From assembly GCA_002307035.1 (NCBI GenBank), contig DBTL01000010.1:1-22096 (forward strand): 22,096 nt of DNA, read 5' to 3'. This document shows, one piece after another, positions 1 through 8,860 of this stretch (the stretch's first letter is position 1; each line of letters begins with the position of its first letter). The notes under the pieces were generated by a model. It had not been told where the DNA came from. It did no database searches and saw nothing but the letters and a program-made list of their open reading frames with translations. A program made the position numbers and the translations under genes. The stretch comes from Bacteroides sp. UBA1317. Its GTDB lineage: Bacteria; Bacteroidota; Bacteroidia; Bacteroidales; Bacteroidaceae.

Positions 1-1
1 T

Positions 2-145
2 ATGCCTACCTTTATGGATGCTACGGATGGACTGGCTGCTGCGTATTGTCATTACTTGCAGATGGGGCGGCCTACTCTGGAGAAGGGTTATAGCGGCTGG
101 AAGGATTTTATCTCGAAGAATCCTGATAAGGTAAAGAAAGTATAG
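2..145 (+). CDS. ruvC: RuvC Holliday-junction endonuclease, C-terminal fragment
   Basis: An open frame enters from the left edge and stops at TAG 143-145, giving the last 47 residues of a protein whose start lies outside the window. The segment contains DATDGLAAAYCH, which matches the last conserved acidic motif of RuvC (DA-x-DALA-x-A-x-x-H), followed by a lysine-rich tail. RuvC resolves Holliday junctions together with RuvAB in the cytoplasm. The motif and tail are typical of Bacteroides RuvC. The pullulanase start follows 35 bases after the stop, so co-transcription is possible. The identification rests on the C-terminal motif only. Confidence 0.85.
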   Translation: MPTFMDATDGLAAAYCHYLQMGRPTLEKGYSGWKDFISKNPDKVKKV

Positions 146-180
146 ATGATGTTTGTTTGAACAATAAAAGATGTAGGGAG

Positions 181-2184
181 ATGAAAGTGAAAAATATTCT
201 TGTTACCGGATTATTGGCAACAGTGTTGGTTGCCTGCGCACCTTCGAAGAAGGAGTATGCTACTTTTGCGGAGTATCCTGTGCGTGAGGATGATCTGACG
301 GAAATGGAATATACGGCGGGAGGTACGAAGTTTGCTTTGTGGGCTCCTACTGCTGATGAAGTAAGACTGATGCTGTTTGACTCCGGAGACGAGGGGCATG
401 CTTATCAGACGGTACCAATGGAACTTTCCGAGGATGGAACCTGGCGGGTAACAGTGGATCGAAATTTACTGGGTAAGTTTTATACGTTTAATGCGAAGAT
501 CAAAGATAAATGGCAAGGAGATACGCCGGGTATCAATGCGCATGCGGTTGGGGTGAATGGTAAACGGGCAGCCATCATTGATATGCGGGCTACTGATCCT
601 AAGGGCTGGGAAGCGGATAGTCGCCCAACGTTGAAATCTCCTGCGGATGTGATTATTTATGAGATGCATCATCGTGATTTCTCGGTGCATGCGTCGTCGG
701 GCATGAAGCATAAAGGTAAGTTCTTGGCATTGACTGAGCGGGGTACGAAAAGTACCGATAGTTTAAGCACCACCGGTATTGATCATCTGGTGGAACTCGG
801 CGTGACGCATGTGCATCTTTTGCCGTCGTTTGATTTTGCATCGGTGGATGAAACACGACTGAAGGATAAGAAATATAATTGGGGATACGATCCAATGAAC
901 TATAATGTGCCGGAGGGTTCGTATGCTAGCGATCCTTTTGCGCCTTCTACACGAATCAGAGAGTTTAAGAAGATGGTACAAGCTTTGCATAAAGCGGGCA
1001 TACGGGTTATACTGGATGTGGTGTATAATCATACTTACAGCGCTGAAGAGAGTAGTTTCGAACGTACAGTGCCGGGATATTTCTACCGACAGAAGCCTGA
1101 CGGGAAGTTAGCCAATGGTTCGGGTTGTGGCAACGAAACTGCTAGTGAACGGCCTATGGTGCGGAAGTTTATGATAGAGTCGGTACTTTACTGGATGAAT
1201 GAATATCACATTGACGGCTTTCGCTTCGACTTGATGGGGATACATGATCTTGAAACGATGAATGAAATTCGTCGGGCGGTGGATGCGGTAGATCCGTCTG
1301 TTTTCATCTATGGCGAGGGATGGGCGGCCGAGGCTCCTCAATTGCCTGCCGACTCATTGGCAATGAAGGCAAATATGAAGAAGATGCCTGATATTGCTGC
1401 TTTCTCTGACGAATTGCGTGATGGTCTTCGCGGGCCTTTCGATAAGAATAGTAAAGGTGCTTTCCTGGCAGGTGTTCCGGGAAACGAAGAAAGCGTCAAG
1501 TTTGGTATTGTGGGAGCTGTGCAACATCCGCAGGTACGCTACCATTTAGTGAACTATAGCAAAGCACCGTGGGCGAAGGAGCCTACACAGATGATTAGTT
1601 ATGTGTCTTGCCATGACGATATGTGCCTGGTAGACAGATTGAGAGCAAGTGTGCCCGGTATCACTCCGGAGCAGTTGGTGAAACTCGACAAATTAGCGCA
1701 GACGGCAGTGTTTACTTCTCAAGGAGTTCCTTTTATTCTAGCAGGAGAGGAGATGATGCGCAATAAGAAAGGAGTACACAATAGCTTTGAAAGTCCTGAT
1801 TCGATCAATGCCATTGATTGGCGGTTAAAGGCTATTCATTCGGATGTTTTTGCTTACTATAAAGGGTTGATTGCCTTACGTAAGGCGCATCCTGCATTTC
1901 GCATGGGCAGCGCCGAACTGGTGCGTAAGCATCTGGAATTTCTTCCGGTAGAAGGAACCAATTTAATAGCATTCCGACTGAAAGGACATGCGAATGGTGA
2001 TGTTTTCGAAGATATTATTGTTATTCTTAATGCGAATACGCAGTTAGTCAAGGTAGCAGTGCCGGAAGGTAAATACACGGTTCTTTGCAAAGATGGCATG
2101 ATAAACCTTGCAGGCGGACTGGGTGCAACTTATGGGCCTGAGATGTACGTTGCAGCACAGTCGGCTTTGATCATAGGTAAATGA
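181..2184 (+). CDS. pulA: type I pullulanase lipoprotein (GH13, alpha-1,6-glucan debranching)
   Basis: A protein of 667 residues that hydrolyses alpha-1,6 branches of pullulan, glycogen or starch fragments. The N-terminus MKVKNILVTGLLATVLVAC is a lipoprotein signal with C19 as the lipidated cysteine. The residues after it (APSKK) lack the acidic surface-export signature, so a periplasmic-facing location is inferred. A CBM48-like domain follows at about 40-125. The type I pullulanase signature YNWGYDP is at 232-238. The four GH13 regions are present: DVVYNH 279-284, nucleophile D350 in FRFD, acid/base E379 in YGEGW, and D479 in CHDD. ATG 181 was chosen over an in-frame TTG at 157 because it follows AGGGAG and begins the signal peptide. 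Length is normal for the family. The gene is convergent with HTCS 1 and probably not part of the polysaccharide locus. Confidence 0.93.
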   Translation: MKVKNILVTGLLATVLVACAPSKKEYATFAEYPVREDDLTEMEYTAGGTKFALWAPTADEVRLMLFDSGDEGHAYQTVPMELSEDGTWRVTVDRNLLGKFYTFNAKIKDKWQGDTPGINAHAVGVNGKRAAIIDMRATDPKGWEADSRPTLKSPADVIIYEMHHRDFSVHASSGMKHKGKFLALTERGTKSTDSLSTTGIDHLVELGVTHVHLLPSFDFASVDETRLKDKKYNWGYDPMNYNVPEGSYASDPFAPSTRIREFKKMVQALHKAGIRVILDVVYNHTYSAEESSFERTVPGYFYRQKPDGKLANGSGCGNETASERPMVRKFMIESVLYWMNEYHIDGFRFDLMGIHDLETMNEIRRAVDAVDPSVFIYGEGWAAEAPQLPADSLAMKANMKKMPDIAAFSDELRDGLRGPFDKNSKGAFLAGVPGNEESVKFGIVGAVQHPQVRYHLVNYSKAPWAKEPTQMISYVSCHDDMCLVDRLRASVPGITPEQLVKLDKLAQTAVFTSQGVPFILAGEEMMRNKKGVHNSFESPDSINAIDWRLKAIHSDVFAYYKGLIALRKAHPAFRMGSAELVRKHLEFLPVEGTNLIAFRLKGHANGDVFEDIIVILNANTQLVKVAVPEGKYTVLCKDGMINLAGGLGATYGPEMYVAAQSALIIGK

Positions 2185-2204
2185 AATAGCCGAAGCTATT
2201 TCAT
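2181..2204. terminator. perfect hairpin spanning both convergent stop codons
   Basis: Arms ATGAAATAGC (2181-2190) and GCTATTTCAT (2195-2204) pair perfectly around a CGAA loop. The pullulanase TGA (2182-2184) and the complement of the HTCS 1 TAG (2196-2198) both lie in the stem, and only 11 bases separate the two stops. The flanks are moderately T-rich on the + side but carry no long T-run, so it may be a weak bidirectional terminator or mainly a 3'-end stabiliser. Confidence 0.6.
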
Positions 2205-5200
2205 TTCTCTTGCCTGAGCAGCCTGTTCTTTGTATTCCGTGGGTGATACGCCATAAAACTCTTTGAAGGAATTAGAGAAATGAGATAAATTTGCAAATCC
2301 TGTAGCATAAGCTACCTCGGAGATGGTCAGGTCTTTTTCTTGGAAAAGAGTAGCAGCCTGTTTTAAACGAATACCACGAATAAAGTCACGTGCCGATTGA
2401 TTGGTGAGTTCTTTGAGCTTGCGATGCATGTGTACGCGACTCATTCCTGCATTGGCAGCCAGTAACTCTACGTTTAGAGCCGGGTCGGAGAGGTGTTCGT
2501 TGATAGTTCTCATGATCTTTTCCATCAAAGCTTCGTCGGATGATTTTATTTCAATCTTTGCCATCTTTTCGTCGACCTGTTTGCCGCCTATATATTTACT
2601 CTTCAAACGTTCACGATTACTAAGCAGGTTGCCGATGGTAGTGCGAAGTAGCTCTGTATTGAAAGGCTTCACAAGATATGCGTCGGCACCTATTTCAAGT
2701 CCCTCTAGTCGATCTTCCTGTTTCGATTTGGCTGTGAGTAATATAACGGGTATGTAGTTGATGTTGATGTTTTGTTTTATTTTTCGACAAAGAGTAATGC
2801 CGTCCATTTCGGGCATCATCACGTCACTGATAACAAGATCTGGCTTTTCCTTTAGAGTGTATTCCAGTGCTTCACGCCCATTTACACACTCTGCTATATG
2901 GTATTCTTCATTCAATTCGTTACAGATATAGTGACGTATTTCATCATCGTCTTCTACCACCAGAATTCGATAATGCGTTCTAGCTTTCATCTTTTTCGTG
3001 TGATCTTCTTCTCCTTGTGAAGCAGCATACTGGGCTGCTTCTTTTTCCATCGAGATAGGTTTCAGACTGGGTATTTCGGAAGGGTCTTCCAACTCATCTA
3101 TCTCGAGATGGTCGCATCCCAACGGCAAACGAATGATGAAACGTGTACCCGGGGCATCTTTGCGATTCTCGGCTCTAATAATGCCATGATGTAGCTGTAC
3201 GAGAGAACGTGAAAGATGCAGTCCGATGCCGGTACCAAAATTAGATTTGGTCAGGTCGTTATCTATCTGATAGAAGCGTTCGAATATCTGTTCTATCTTA
3301 TTTTGGTCAATGCCTATTCCTGTATCAGAGACGCTTATTTCAAAATAGTTTTTGAGCGGGCCACGTATATTTTCATCGTGTCCGGTGGTCAGTTCTACCG
3401 AAATGCTTCCTCCTTCGGGTGTATATTTAAAGGCATTCGAGAAAACATTTAGTAGCACTTTATCAAAGTTATTGAGGTCTACCCAGACTTTTAACTCTTC
3501 TTTGCGAACAGTCGTTTGTAAGGATACTTCGGCCGATTTATCAGTGCTTAGTGATGATGCAAAGGTGAATGAGATATTTTTCTTCTGAGCCTGATAGTCG
3601 AAGGTCTGCATGAGGTCGTCAATGAACCCTACAATATCTGTTTCACGGAACTTCAGGTGCATTTGCCCCTTATCAAGCTTACGAATGTCCATGAGCTGAT
3701 TGATGAGTCGCAAAATACGTTGCGCATTGCGATAGATCATCAGGTAGGTGGTTTGTTTGGATGAGTTCTCAGCAATCAATTTTTCCAACGGACTAATAAT
3801 GAGAGTCATTGGAGTTCGTATCTCGTGAGATATGTTGATGAAGAACTGTAATTTGGCTTCACTTATCTGCTCTTGGTGTTCACGTTTCAGCAACTCCTGT
3901 TTATGGCGTATGCGGGAAAGGAGGTACATGGTAATGGCATAAATAATTGCCACACTGAATATGGACCAGATGATGATGGCCCACCAAGTTTGGAACCAGG
4001 GTGGAGTGATAATGATGGTTACCGTTCGTATGTTTGAATAGTTATCGTGATCACATGCTCTTATTCGAAATGTATATTTACCCGGATTCAGGTTGCTGAA
4101 AGTAACACGGTTTACTCCCGGACGATTGCTGATCCATTCGTTGCCCAACTCATCTATTTTATATTGATAGCTGATGCGTTCAGGATTATTAAATTCGAGC
4201 ACAGAGAATTCAATACTGAATGTGTTTTCGTTGTGAGCTAGCGTGAAGCGATCGGCATCCATAACGGAAGTATCGGTTATCACGTTATTACCCGATTTAT
4301 CTCCTTTTCTCACAACATGATTAGAGATAGACAGCTCGGTGATGATCACTTTCAACTCCTTCTTTTGCTCGGTTATTTCTTTAGGAAAGAAGCTTGTGAT
4401 ACCGTTTGTTCCACCAAAATAAATTTTTCCACGAATGTCTTTGAACACTGCCCCACGTGTAAATTCATTGCCCTGAATGCCGTCACAAGCGTAGTAGTTG
4501 ATAAATTTTTTGGCTTTAACGATTAGTTTAGCAATTCCTTGGTGAGTACTTATCCAGATGTTGCCACGTTCATCTTCCGCTAGCCCGCAGATAACATCAC
4601 TGGGCAATCCGTTGGTCGTGGTGAAATGCGTGATACTTGATTGTTTTTTATCAAAACAAGCTAATCCTTCCGAAGTGCCCGCCCATATATTCCCGTTCGA
4701 TGCCTCGAGTAATGTATAGACAACATATCCCGGCAACAGATTATTCAGGTTCTTATAATTAATGAATGTTTTTTTCTTCGTATTGAAGCAAGAAAGTCCT
4801 TTGTAGGTTCCGATCCAAAGTATTCCATTTCGATCTTTCATGATGCAATTAATCCAGTCGTTGGGCAACTTGTTGATGCTCCAATCATCATTCTCGCTTC
4901 GTGTAGATTCATAGTGTGTCACTGTACGATTATTCAGATTCATCTTATACATGCCCGATCCATAAGTTCCGACCCATAAGTTTTTATCATTATCCTCCGT
5001 GAGGCAAAGTACCTTCTCATTGCCACCATTGTTAGCTCCTTTTGATGATAAACTTGTGATGTATTCGCACTGTCCGGTATGCTTGTTGAGCTTCGCCAGT
5101 CCGTTAAAATAAGATCCGATCCATAAATCTTGATTAGAATCCTCAAATATACACATGATTGTTCCCGGTACGGAATGAGGATTGCCCGCTTGAGGAGAAT

Positions 5201-6377
5201 AATGTGCTAATTGTTCTCCTTTGTCATTAATAGCATACAGTCCGTCATTGTCTGTTCCCACCCATGTCATGCCCGATTTGTCCGTGCAGATAGCCATGAC
5301 ACAGCTAGAGCCGATTGTGTTCTTTCGGATCGATTTATAGCCATAATAACCAAATTTATTTGGTGTTCCGGGGATGAGAATGATTCCTTTTTGAAAGATA
5401 CCCAACCAGAGATTTCCGTCTTTATCTTCAATAAGCGAGTGGATCTTCGATTTGGAAAAATCAAAAGGAGCTGCGTTAATCTCACTGTCTTCTATTCTAT
5501 TTTTGGTAGCATTATATTCTTTGAGCCCTTCTCCATCTGTGCCAATGAATAAGCGTCCCTGTTTATCGATCATAAGCGTGCGGATATTAAGCAGTACATT
5601 CTTTTTATAGGGAACGGGTTGGAATTTACTACCTTTACTTTCTGCAGGCAATTTGAATAATCCTCCTGTTAGTGTACCAAGATAGATATTTCCTTTTCTA
5701 TCTTCAGAGATGGCGTATACATCGTCACTTGAAAGATCTTGCGGAGCTTTGAAATGCTTCATTGTTTTCCTCTCGGGCGAATAGCAGAATACTCCCTTAT
5801 CTTCTGTGGCAATCCATAGGTTTTGCTTCGAATCTTCAAAAATCACGTTTAGAAAATTGCTGTGCATTTTTTCTATCAATGCTGATTCTGTTTGGAATTC
5901 TTGTGTTTCTCTGCCTTTTTTCAACGAAATAACTCCTTGTCCCGATGTTGCGATCCAAATATCCCCATTGGTTCGTTCCACAATAGAAGTGATGTGCGGG
6001 TTAGCCCTTCCGTCTCTACGACGTATATGCACTTCTTTAAAAGAATCAGTAGCCCGATCATATATTTGCAAGCCATTAATACATCCTATCCAAAAGCGAC
6101 CGAAACTATCTTCGAAAAGCGTACGTACGTAGTTGTTCTTTATACTGGTGCTGTCGGAAGCAACATGCTTATAGGTGGAAAAGCGTGCCCCATCTGAACG
6201 GTTTAGCCCGTTTTCCGTAGCAATCCAGATAAAGCCTTTTTTATCTTGATAGACTTGATTGATGAGGCTGTTGGATAATTCTTTGTCGGTAGAATAAAAT
6301 CTTCCTGTCTGCGCTTTCACATGGAAAGGCGATACAAGTATAAGGAGAGCAATGATTGCCAGAATAAGCTTCTTCAT
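2196..6377 (-). CDS. hybrid two-component system regulator (HTCS 1)
   Basis: A 1393-residue single-protein two-component system: periplasmic sensor, kinase, receiver and DNA-binding domain in one chain, as found in Bacteroides polysaccharide loci. A signal peptide (residues 1-22, ending VKAQ) is followed by 14 propeller motifs of the type LWIGT-x-x-x-GL between about 48 and 665, consistent with two seven-bladed propellers. A Y_Y_Y domain lies at about 715-790 and a membrane segment at about 797-820. The HisKA box has phospho-accepting H851 in NISHEIRTP. The ATPase has N981 and DTGIGI 1018-1023. The receiver has D1143/D1144, phosphorylatable D1185 and K1237. An AraC-type helix-turn-helix occupies about 1285-1385. 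All key residues are present. It is monocistronic, divergent from the GH43 gene and paralogous to the regulator at 9168-13244. The ligand is unknown. Confidence 0.95.
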   Translation of the reverse strand: MKKLILAIIALLILVSPFHVKAQTGRFYSTDKELSNSLINQVYQDKKGFIWIATENGLNRSDGARFSTYKHVASDSTSIKNNYVRTLFEDSFGRFWIGCINGLQIYDRATDSFKEVHIRRRDGRANPHITSIVERTNGDIWIATSGQGVISLKKGRETQEFQTESALIEKMHSNFLNVIFEDSKQNLWIATEDKGVFCYSPERKTMKHFKAPQDLSSDDVYAISEDRKGNIYLGTLTGGLFKLPAESKGSKFQPVPYKKNVLLNIRTLMIDKQGRLFIGTDGEGLKEYNATKNRIEDSEINAAPFDFSKSKIHSLIEDKDGNLWLGIFQKGIILIPGTPNKFGYYGYKSIRKNTIGSSCVMAICTDKSGMTWVGTDNDGLYAINDKGEQLAHYSPQAGNPHSVPGTIMCIFEDSNQDLWIGSYFNGLAKLNKHTGQCEYITSLSSKGANNGGNEKVLCLTEDNDKNLWVGTYGSGMYKMNLNNRTVTHYESTRSENDDWSINKLPNDWINCIMKDRNGILWIGTYKGLSCFNTKKKTFINYKNLNNLLPGYVVYTLLEASNGNIWAGTSEGLACFDKKQSSITHFTTTNGLPSDVICGLAEDERGNIWISTHQGIAKLIVKAKKFINYYACDGIQGNEFTRGAVFKDIRGKIYFGGTNGITSFFPKEITEQKKELKVIITELSISNHVVRKGDKSGNNVITDTSVMDADRFTLAHNENTFSIEFSVLEFNNPERISYQYKIDELGNEWISNRPGVNRVTFSNLNPGKYTFRIRACDHDNYSNIRTVTIIITPPWFQTWWAIIIWSIFSVAIIYAITMYLLSRIRHKQELLKREHQEQISEAKLQFFINISHEIRTPMTLIISPLEKLIAENSSKQTTYLMIYRNAQRILRLINQLMDIRKLDKGQMHLKFRETDIVGFIDDLMQTFDYQAQKKNISFTFASSLSTDKSAEVSLQTTVRKEELKVWVDLNNFDKVLLNVFSNAFKYTPEGGSISVELTTGHDENIRGPLKNYFEISVSDTGIGIDQNKIEQIFERFYQIDNDLTKSNFGTGIGLHLSRSLVQLHHGIIRAENRKDAPGTRFIIRLPLGCDHLEIDELEDPSEIPSLKPISMEKEAAQYAASQGEEDHTKKMKARTHYRILVVEDDDEIRHYICNELNEEYHIAECVNGREALEYTLKEKPDLVISDVMMPEMDGITLCRKIKQNININYIPVILLTAKSKQEDRLEGLEIGADAYLVKPFNTELLRTTIGNLLSNRERLKSKYIGGKQVDEKMAKIEIKSSDEALMEKIMRTINEHLSDPALNVELLAANAGMSRVHMHRKLKELTNQSARDFIRGIRLKQAATLFQEKDLTISEVAYATGFANLSHFSNSFKEFYGVSPTEYKEQAAQAREMK

Positions 6378-6405
6378 AAATTGAGATATCGTTAACTTCG
6401 AAAGA

Positions 6406-6438
6406 CAAAGATAGATAAATTAACGTAAGTTCGACGAA
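6406..6438 (-). promoter_or_regulatory. promoter of HTCS 1
   Basis: Read on the minus strand, 6413-6406 is TATCTTTG, a perfect match to the Bacteroides -7 consensus TAnnTTTG. A TTCG that could serve as a weak -33 element (consensus TTTG) lies 21 bases upstream at 6438-6435. Transcription would start near 6400, leaving a leader of about 20-25 bases before the ATG at 6377. Confidence 0.55.
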
Positions 6439-6586
6439 TTATATCCATCCGATTTCTTTTTTATCCATTTATAAAACATCGATGCAAGAAATAAAAGTTA
6501 CAAAAAATGGATGTTTGGGAAATTATTAAAGATTAAGTGCTTTCTTTACTTAAAATATTGATCTTGAGCTGTTTATATGTATTCGT
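6439..6586. other. non-coding spacer between divergent promoters
   Basis: No gene is recognised here. The stretch holds two direct TATCCAT words (6442-6448 and 6462-6468). It also holds an 8-base inverted pair ATCCATTT (6463-6470) / AAATGGAT (6505-6512), which could be a regulator site for HTCS 1 but is not supported by any second copy elsewhere in the window. Confidence 0.35.
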
Positions 6587-6656
6587 GTTACGTCCTTATA
6601 AGATTCTGTTACATTAAACTTTGAGAATGTAATGTTAGCGACACTTTGTGTAACAT
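6587..6656 (+). promoter_or_regulatory. four-copy 21-bp-phased operator array upstream of GH43
   Basis: Four seven-base half-sites begin exactly 21 bases apart: GTTACGT 6587, GTTACAT 6608, GTAATGT 6629 and GTAACAT 6650. The last one begins 36 bases before the -7 box. Two-turn spacing puts all copies on the same DNA face, as expected for an AraC-family activator. The same half-site and spacing recur upstream of susC (13392-13512). That it is the binding site of an HTCS from this locus is inference from layout and context. Confidence 0.65.
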
Positions 6657-6660
6657 GCTT

Positions 6661-6693
6661 TTTGAATCTTATTAGAATCATTCTCTATATTTG
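6661..6693 (+). promoter_or_regulatory. GH43 promoter
   Basis: A TTTG -33 element at 6661-6664 and a TATATTTG -7 element at 6686-6693 are separated by 21 bases, matching the Bacteroides consensus at both boxes. The start point would be near 6699, giving a leader of about 160 bases. The promoter abuts the phased half-site array at 6587-6656. Confidence 0.7.
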
Positions 6694-6697
6694 CCGT

Positions 6698-6717
6698 GCT
6701 ATATTAACAAATATAGC
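6698..6717 (+). promoter_or_regulatory. hairpin at the 5' end of the GH43 leader
   Basis: GCTATATT (6698-6705) and AATATAGC (6710-6717) form a perfect 8-bp stem with loop AACA. It lies right at or just after the predicted start point, so the mRNA would begin with or immediately before a stem-loop. A role in message stability is possible but not shown. Confidence 0.4.
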
Positions 6718-6793
6718 ATCAGACAAAAGTATTTACGGCAGCGAAAAAGATGAAGCAATCATTGTGTTTTTATTTTTTAGAAATGGGAATTAC

Positions 6794-6862
6794 ATGAAAA
6801 ACGATATTGCAGTGCTAAAAAGTTATTCAATTTATTTTATAATCTTTATTCTATATAATTAA
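6794..6862 (+). CDS. possible 22-residue leader peptide coupled to GH43
   Basis: ATG 6794 opens a 22-codon frame (MKNDIAVLKSYSIYFIIFIL, then YN) inside the predicted GH43 leader, with a purine-rich GGGAA six to ten bases upstream. Its TAA stop overlaps the GH43 start as TAATG. The peptide has no recognised family and a hydrophobic second half. It may simply be chance. The overlap with the next start and its position inside the transcript are the only support. Confidence 0.25.
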   Translation: MKNDIAVLKSYSIYFIIFILYN

Positions 6863-8625
6863 TGGAAATATCAACATTTAAATTCACATTATCACGGAGT
6901 CAACAAACTATAACATTGTTTGCTTTTATGATTTTATCTTTCAATGTAATATTGAGTGGGAAAAGCATGACGAAGGGAAATCTCTCTAAGAATACTCCAC
7001 TTTTCACCCAATTTATTTATCAGGGTAATGATCAGGTATATATAGATAACCCTTTGCTTCCGGATGAATTTTATACCCCAATCTTGCAAGGATGTTATCC
7101 TGATCCTAGTATCACATGTAAGGGAAAGGATTACTATTTGGTGAATTCTTCATTTGCAATTTTTCCGGGAGTGCCTATTTTCCATTCCACTGATTTGGTA
7201 AATTGGAAACAAATAGGACATGTGTTGGATCGACCTTCGCAGCTTAAAGTAGAAAATTCGGGAATCAGTGCCGGGGTATATGCGCCGGCTATAAAGTATA
7301 ATCCGTATAATGATACTTTTTACATGATCACTACGCAATTTTCCGGAGGTTTTGGAAATATGGTGGTCAAAACTAAAGATCCTCTTCAGGGATGGAGTGA
7401 TCCTGTAAAATTGCAGTTTGCCGGTATTGATCCTTCTCTTTTTTTTGATGATGATGGCAGAGCTTATCTGCTGCACAACGACGCACCCGAGAAAGGAAAA
7501 GAACTTTATTCGGGACACCGCGTGATCAAGATCTGGGAGTATGATTTAACAAATGATCAGGTAATTGTCGGAACAGATAAAGTTATTGTTGATGGAGGCG
7601 TTGATATAACTCAAAAACCGATTTGGATTGAAGGACCTCATCTCTATAAAAAAGACGGCCGCTACTATCTGATGTGTGCTGAAGGAGGTACAGGCGGATG
7701 GCATAGCGAAGTTATTTTTGTGAGCGATAATCCTAAAGGTCCTTACAAGCCAGCTCCAAGTAATCCTATTCTTACGCAGCGATATTTTCCTGCTAATCGT
7801 GCCAATAAGGTTGATTGGGCCGGACATGCTGATCTGGTTGAAGGTCCTAATGGTAAATACTATGGTGTGTTTCTGGGAATTCGTCCTAATGAGAAACAAC
7901 GCGTAAATAAAGGGCGTGAAACATTTATTCTTCCAATCGATTGGAGTGGAGAATTTCCTGTGTTCGAAAATGGCCTTGTTCCTCTGACTCCAAAATTAAA
8001 AATGCCTCAAGGTGTGGAAAATAAAACGGGAAAGGATGGATTTGTTCCTAATGGAAACTTTGAATTTATAGATAACTTTGATTCTGAAAAACTTGATTTA
8101 AGATGGGTTGGGATAAGAGGACCGCGTGAAGATTTCGTAACTATAACTAAAAAAGGACTACAGATAAAACCATACCAGACGAATATCAAAGAAGTAAAGC
8201 CGACTTCTACTCTCTTTTATCGCCAACAACATGATTGTTTTACGGCAACCACAACGATGAATTACAATCCGAAGTCAGAAAAAGAACTTGCAGGTATAAC
8301 TTGCTATCAGAGTGAAAAATTCAACTATGTGTTTGGTTTGACTAAGAAAGGTGAAGATTACTATCTGTTGCTAGAGAGAACCGAAAAAGGTAAATCTAGT
8401 ATTCTTGCAAGTGTTAAACTTGATAGCCATACCTCTATTTCGTTGCAGGTAGAAGCTACTAGGGGAGATGAGTATAGATTCAACTATTCTGTAAATGCAA
8501 AGGACTTTATTAATTTAGGCGGTAGCGTTTCTGGTGATATTCTTTCTACAAATGTTGCGGGAGGATTTACCGGATCTTTGATTGGCTTGTATGCCACTTT
8601 AGCCAATGATGCTTTGCCTCAATAA
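6862..8625 (+). CDS. GH43 glycoside hydrolase (beta-xylosidase / alpha-L-arabinofuranosidase type)
   Basis: A 587-residue exported enzyme likely to cleave terminal xylose or arabinose residues. A hydrophobic segment at about 16-33 is an uncleaved anchor or signal peptide without a lipobox cysteine. The five-bladed propeller catalytic domain (about 62-380) shows the GH43 triad: base D81 in CYPDPS, pKa-setting D190 in GIDPS, and acid E257 in WIEGPH. H322 in GHADLVEG fits the metal-binding histidine seen in this family. Residues from about 400 to the end form a beta-rich domain like the C-terminal concanavalin-like module of GH43 xylosidases. ATG 6862 was used; Met-23 would cut the signal. The gene stands alone between two HTCS genes and carries its own promoter and phased operator. 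The exact specificity cannot be read from the sequence. Confidence 0.9.
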   Translation: MEISTFKFTLSRSQQTITLFAFMILSFNVILSGKSMTKGNLSKNTPLFTQFIYQGNDQVYIDNPLLPDEFYTPILQGCYPDPSITCKGKDYYLVNSSFAIFPGVPIFHSTDLVNWKQIGHVLDRPSQLKVENSGISAGVYAPAIKYNPYNDTFYMITTQFSGGFGNMVVKTKDPLQGWSDPVKLQFAGIDPSLFFDDDGRAYLLHNDAPEKGKELYSGHRVIKIWEYDLTNDQVIVGTDKVIVDGGVDITQKPIWIEGPHLYKKDGRYYLMCAEGGTGGWHSEVIFVSDNPKGPYKPAPSNPILTQRYFPANRANKVDWAGHADLVEGPNGKYYGVFLGIRPNEKQRVNKGRETFILPIDWSGEFPVFENGLVPLTPKLKMPQGVENKTGKDGFVPNGNFEFIDNFDSEKLDLRWVGIRGPREDFVTITKKGLQIKPYQTNIKEVKPTSTLFYRQQHDCFTATTTMNYNPKSEKELAGITCYQSEKFNYVFGLTKKGEDYYLLLERTEKGKSSILASVKLDSHTSISLQVEATRGDEYRFNYSVNAKDFINLGGSVSGDILSTNVAGGFTGSLIGLYATLANDALPQ

Positions 8626-8822
8626 ACAAAATTGTTGTTTGTGAATTTTGAGGGAAAGTAACATCTCATTGTCCTTTCTATATATTCTTGATTGGGAACT
8701 GCTTAAAATGAGGAATATATTAAATGGAAAAATATAATAGTCACTCTTAGGTTATAAATTGATTAGGTTTTAATTTTCATTATTCTCTGTTCTTTGCAGG
8801 GAGTCTCTTTTGTCCTTTTTAT
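8626..8822 (+). other. 3' untranslated stretch of the GH43 transcript
   Basis: AT-rich, with no open frame or recognised gene. A single GTAACAT word occurs at 8658-8664 without a 21-bp partner. The stretch runs into the terminator at 8823-8860. Confidence 0.4.
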
Positions 8823-8860
8823 ATTCCACATTTTCTGAGAAAGAAAGTGTGGAATTTTAT
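8823..8860 (+). terminator. intrinsic terminator after GH43
   Basis: Left arm 8823-8836 (ATTCCACATTTTCT) pairs with right arm 8842-8855 (AGAAAGTGTGGAAT), giving 14 pairs with one T-G wobble and a five-base loop. The run TTTTAT follows directly. It lies about 200 bases after the GH43 stop and separates that unit from HTCS 2. Confidence 0.75.

Noticed and set aside
6497..6503. GTTACAA word upstream of the GH43 array
   Set aside because: It lies 90 bases from the first array copy, not a multiple of 21, and no intermediate copies are present.
6632..6862. 76-codon open frame upstream of GH43
   Set aside because: It begins inside the operator array and upstream of the predicted promoter, has no recognisable family and only its last 22 codons lie in the transcript; only that part is kept, as a weak leader-peptide candidate.
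8658..8664. A further GTAACAT word downstream of GH43
   Set aside because: It is a single copy with no partner 21 bases away and no promoter nearby, so chance in AT-rich DNA is the simplest explanation.
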